From the NCBI GenBank assembly GCA_026014515.1, contig JAOZIG010000161.1, positions 1 through 24,167 of the forward strand: a stretch of DNA of 24,167 nucleotides, given 5' to 3'. The stretch comes from Candidatus Bathyarchaeota archaeon (GTDB lineage: Archaea > Thermoproteota > Bathyarchaeia > TCS64). Every line of letters begins with the position of its first letter. Within the stretch, counting starts at the first letter, position 1. The notes beneath the pieces are model-generated. The model made no database searches. It saw only the letters and a list, made by a program, of their open reading frames with translations, and was not told the DNA's origin. Below, one piece after another: positions 21,863 to 24,167 of the stretch. The position numbers were made by a program, and so were the translations under genes.

Positions 21863-22019
21863 GAATAGAATACAGGGATGGGTGATGATATTATTTATGC
21901 GAGGCTACCGAGGGGGGGGTACGCCGAAAAAGGTTGGAAGCGGCTTATTTCAATAAAATCAGCCCCAGAACAGACTAGATCACATGCAGTATAGTGACAA
22001 AAAGCGTCACGTTAAGCGC
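21863..22019. other. Spacer with DUF362 promoter, G8 run and palindrome
   Basis: Besides the leftward TATA box, it contains eight G (21912-21919) followed by TACGCCGAAAAAGG. Read leftward, the A-run is a T-run that may end the thymidylate kinase transcript. TAAGCGCTTA (22012-22021) is a 10-bp palindrome covering that gene's stop codon, and GTGAC/GTCAC flanks an A-rich loop just before it. No gene is evident. Confidence 0.45.
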
Positions 22020-22613
22020 TTATTCTACTATTTTCTCGACAAGTGCTCTGATCTCGGCTTGCATGTTCTCAATGGGTTGTGTCGCGTCGACTATCACTAG
22101 CTCATCGGCTTCAGCGTAGCTCAGATACTCTGAACGCACCTTTTTCAGATACACGTTCTCCTCAAAGACCGTCTTATCCCGGTCCGAAACCCGTTCCAGA
22201 CTTTTATCAGGGTCAATATCAAGAAGAATCACCAAGTCGGGCTTCAAAGCATGCTTGTTCAGCTGCTTCATCCAATCCACATCAACGCCTGCGGCTCCTT
22301 GATACGCGAGACTACTATGGAGGTATCTGTCGCTAATGACTACTTTTCCCTCTTCAAGCGCCTCTTTGATGGCTTTCCCATGCTCGATACGGTCCGCAGC
22401 GAAAAGCAGGGCTTCTGTCTCTGGAGTGAATGATCTGTTTTTTGATCGCATATAGTTCCATAGGAGGTTTCCTATCTGTTCGTGGGTGGGCTCCATGTGG
22501 TGCTCCACATCATAGCCTGTCTCTTCAAGGTATTCTGTTAATAGTTTGATCTGGGTTGACTTTCCTCCGCCGTCAACGCCCTCGAAGACTATGAAAAAGC
22601 CCCGTCTGCTCAT
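22020..22613 (-). CDS. tmk: Thymidylate kinase
   Basis: The enzyme phosphorylates dTMP to dTDP with ATP for DNA synthesis. The 197-residue length is typical. The P-loop is GVDGGGKST (12-20), the dTMP-binding DRY motif is at 95-97 within ISDRYLHSSLAYQG, and LLDIDPDKSLERVSDRD contains the lid-region arginines. ATG 22613 is the start; a TTTTTATC box about 28 nt upstream predicts a leaderless mRNA. It lies downstream of the M24 peptidase on the same strand but has its own promoter in the 39-nt spacer. Confidence 0.95.
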   Translation of the reverse strand: MSRRGFFIVFEGVDGGGKSTQIKLLTEYLEETGYDVEHHMEPTHEQIGNLLWNYMRSKNRSFTPETEALLFAADRIEHGKAIKEALEEGKVVISDRYLHSSLAYQGAAGVDVDWMKQLNKHALKPDLVILLDIDPDKSLERVSDRDKTVFEENVYLKKVRSEYLSYAEADELVIVDATQPIENMQAEIRALVEKIVE

Positions 22614-22635
22614 CGCGTCAATTGATGTAGACTGT

Positions 22636-22647
22636 GGATAAAAATGG
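22636..22647 (-). promoter_or_regulatory. TATA box of tmk
   Basis: CCATTTTTATCC read leftward, centred about 28 nt from ATG 22613 and placed between the upstream stop codon and tmk. Confidence 0.5.
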
Positions 22648-22652
22648 TGGGG

Positions 22653-23798
22653 TTAGAGCTGGAAAAGCTCACGGTCAAAGGTAGTTAGGCTCTCAGCCTT
22701 ACCATTCTTAATCAAAACCATGTCCTCGACCCTTAGATAATACTCACCCTTATGCCATAACTTGGGCTCCACACAGAAGACCATCCCGTCCACAAGCTCT
22801 TGAGTTGAACCCGGTTTGAGCCAAGGGTCCTCGTGGACCTCTATTCCTATCTGGTGCCCCACCATACGGTTTGGAAGCCTCTCCAGCAGCTTGTCCTTGT
22901 AGCCTTCACGGTCACAGACTTTCTCAATATGGTCAAATATCTGGTCTACCCGCTGAACCTCGCCACCCATAGCGTCAATGGTCTCGACTACCGCGGTCAT
23001 TAATGCTGGGTAAGCCTTCTCAATATGCTCATCGGGTTCACCCCAGTAGACACTCCTGCCCCAGTCACTACAGTAACCGTCTAACACGAACCCGATATCA
23101 AACGCGATAGCCGTTTTGGGCTCCAGTGTCTGCTCTGGCTCATAGTTGAATACACCCACGGGTTCGCTGCCTGATTTACAGAAACCAGCTGTGGTGGGGA
23201 AGCTTACATCAGTTGCTCCGAGACCCCTGCCAAGGTGTTCGATTTTGAGGTTTGTACCCTGTGTGGTGGCTTCCTCGTCTATCTCATCGATGACCTTACC
23301 CATGACAGCCTCTGTGAGCTTGGCTACTCGCTTGAGTTTCTCGATCTCATAGCTGTCCTTGATCCTCCGCATCTTGTCCATTAGCCCCTCAGCGCTCTTG
23401 AACTTCGCACCACGACTATAGTTGGCGACTGCTAATACTAGGCTACCCCAAGTATACTCACCTATCCCTATGGTCTTCGGGTAACTTAGATCCTCCATAA
23501 TCTTCTTCACAGTCGGCTTCAAGTCCTCAAACATTCCCAATGGTCTCTGGTCCTCTATCCAACATTCCTTAATCTTACCCGTGTTGCCGAGACCCGCCAT
23601 AATAATGGGGTCACCCTCTCTTGGCACAAAGACACAGTCCGCTGGATAATTCAAGTCCCTGTGTTTTCTCCACTCCACACTGGTTCCAGTGAGGTACTGG
23701 AAGTCTGGGCTCGCCCCATATACTACAAGGTCGAATCCTTTTTCCTCCATCAAGCCTTGTAGTGATTCAAGTCGCTTCCTATAATCAGTCATACCCAT
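22653..23798 (-). CDS. M24-family metallopeptidase (Xaa-Pro aminopeptidase-like)
   Basis: The 381-residue protein has an N-terminal creatinase-like domain (about 1-140) and a C-terminal pita-bread domain. The five metal ligands of M24 are visible: D234 (FDIGF) and D245 (CSDWGR), H315 (GHQIGIEVHE), E344 (FCVEPK) and E358 (RVEDMV). It should bind two metal ions and remove an N-terminal residue before proline, or hydrolyse a related amide; the exact substrate is unknown. ATG 23798 is chosen because CATAAACG about 28 nt upstream predicts a leaderless start; ATG 23792 is close, and a TTG at 23813 is less likely. Confidence 0.9.
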   Translation of the reverse strand: MGMTDYRKRLESLQGLMEEKGFDLVVYGASPDFQYLTGTSVEWRKHRDLNYPADCVFVPREGDPIIMAGLGNTGKIKECWIEDQRPLGMFEDLKPTVKKIMEDLSYPKTIGIGEYTWGSLVLAVANYSRGAKFKSAEGLMDKMRRIKDSYEIEKLKRVAKLTEAVMGKVIDEIDEEATTQGTNLKIEHLGRGLGATDVSFPTTAGFCKSGSEPVGVFNYEPEQTLEPKTAIAFDIGFVLDGYCSDWGRSVYWGEPDEHIEKAYPALMTAVVETIDAMGGEVQRVDQIFDHIEKVCDREGYKDKLLERLPNRMVGHQIGIEVHEDPWLKPGSTQELVDGMVFCVEPKLWHKGEYYLRVEDMVLIKNGKAESLTTFDRELFQL

Positions 23799-23822
23799 AA
23801 TTTTATGGTACAAGCATTAATC

Positions 23823-23830
23823 GTTTATGA
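23823..23830 (-). promoter_or_regulatory. TATA box of the M24 peptidase gene
   Basis: CATAAACG read leftward is the best match at the leaderless distance from ATG 23798. The remaining spacer to 23964 is AT-rich and holds a CTTTATAG box near 23921 for the rightward gene. Confidence 0.4.
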
Positions 23831-23964
23831 CAAATCACGGTACAAATATTCTCCAGACACCGGTTTTTCAATATAGTATTCAAAATCAAACGCCTCTATT
23901 ACTCATTTTATCGACTAAAACCCTTTATAGCCGCGGCTCTGAGTAATTCATAGGCGTTTTAGGG

Positions 23965-24167
23965 TTGACCAAAGTTTACGTTTGTCCATTCTGCGGCGTA
24001 GAGAAGCCTAAAAAAGACCAGATAGATTTCCACATAAAATACGGACACAGCGAGGTCTACAACCTCATGAAAGAGGACGTAGAACTCCACGACATAGAGG
24101 AGAAACTCGATGAACTCTGCAAACAGAAGAAACTCCTCGAAAAAGAAATCAACTTGATGCAACAGAT
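23965..24167 (+). CDS. C2H2 zinc finger plus coiled coil, C-terminus outside window
   Basis: The frame is open from TTG 23965 to the right edge (67 codons). Residues about 7-28 form a classical finger, C-x2-C-x12-H-x4-H (CPFC ... HIKYGH). From about residue 38 the sequence is a charged heptad-like helix (DIEEKLDELCKQKKLLEKEI), so a coiled coil probably follows. Single C2H2 fingers joined to coiled coils occur in archaeal proteins of unknown role; nucleic-acid or protein binding are both possible. AGGG lies just before the TTG, and a CTTTATAG box lies about 42 nt upstream. The start is the earliest plausible codon; the downstream boundary cannot be seen. Confidence 0.65.
   Translation, partial: MTKVYVCPFCGVEKPKKDQIDFHIKYGHSEVYNLMKEDVELHDIEEKLDELCKQKKLLEKEINLMQQ

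Noticed and set aside
1..24167. CRISPR array, toxin-antitoxin pair or defence island.
   Set aside because: I found no regularly spaced direct repeats, no cas-like genes and no paired small genes of those types on either strand.

Overview
The window looks like a piece of an archaeal chromosome. TATA-like boxes lie about 24-28 nt upstream of many start codons, so those mRNAs would have almost no leader. The tRNA gene does not encode CCA. Several proteins belong to families common in anaerobic archaea: a zinc-type UroD/MtaA-like methyltransferase, an aldo/keto reductase carrying Fe-S clusters, a Tfx-like helix-turn-helix protein, a scleroderma-autoantigen-type zinc ribbon and a DUF362 protein. 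An Asgard (for example Thorarchaeota-like) or Bathyarchaeia-like host is plausible, but nothing here proves the phylum. Gene packing is tight, with stop codons shared between convergent genes and short spacers. I see no insertion sequence, CRISPR array, phage gene or replication origin.

Layout. 1-4909: a truncated gene at the left edge; a membrane GT2 glycosyltransferase with an overlapping small partner; then, leftward, a beta-helix surface protein followed by a UroD/MtaA-like methyltransferase. 5026-6171: aldo/keto reductase with two CxxC-rich cluster motifs. 6182-10229: a divergent locus. Leftward it holds an HTH protein with three clustered cysteines and a bacterial-PH-like membrane protein; rightward it holds a MoxR/ChlI-type AAA+ ATPase and its von Willebrand A partner. 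10390-13567: a Tag-like DNA glycosylase divergent from a gamma-glutamyltransferase-family protein, and homoserine dehydrogenase. 13568-13925: a gap with a candidate structured RNA and two AT-rich dyads. 13926-17483: zinc-ribbon membrane protein, TrmH/RlmB-like methyltransferase, GNAT acetyltransferase, zinc-ribbon autoantigen-family protein, EamA transporter and histidine phosphatase. 17623-19888: two succinylglutamate desuccinylase/aspartoacylase-like paralogues flanking a tRNA-Leu(CAG) gene and a candidate small RNA. 19954-24167: SDR oxidoreductase, DUF362 protein, thymidylate kinase, M24 metallopeptidase and the start of a C2H2-finger/coiled-coil protein.

Most of this is ordinary metabolism. 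The least explained stretch is 18630-18911. The tRNA-Leu carries G rather than A at the discriminator position. Just upstream on the same strand lies a possible 60-nt RNA with its own TATA box and a GAAA tetraloop hairpin. A second hairpin in it displays 12 nt perfectly complementary to the variable arm of that tRNA and 8 nt complementary to its anticodon region. The downstream paralogue has lost both zinc-ligand histidines that the upstream one keeps. Other points for a second look are the structured element at 13641-13722, the GGT-family protein with Ser at the nucleophile position, the 9-bp inverted repeat covering both ribosome-binding sites of a divergent pair, and a start-codon hairpin with a five-codon mini-ORF ahead of the rRNA methyltransferase gene.
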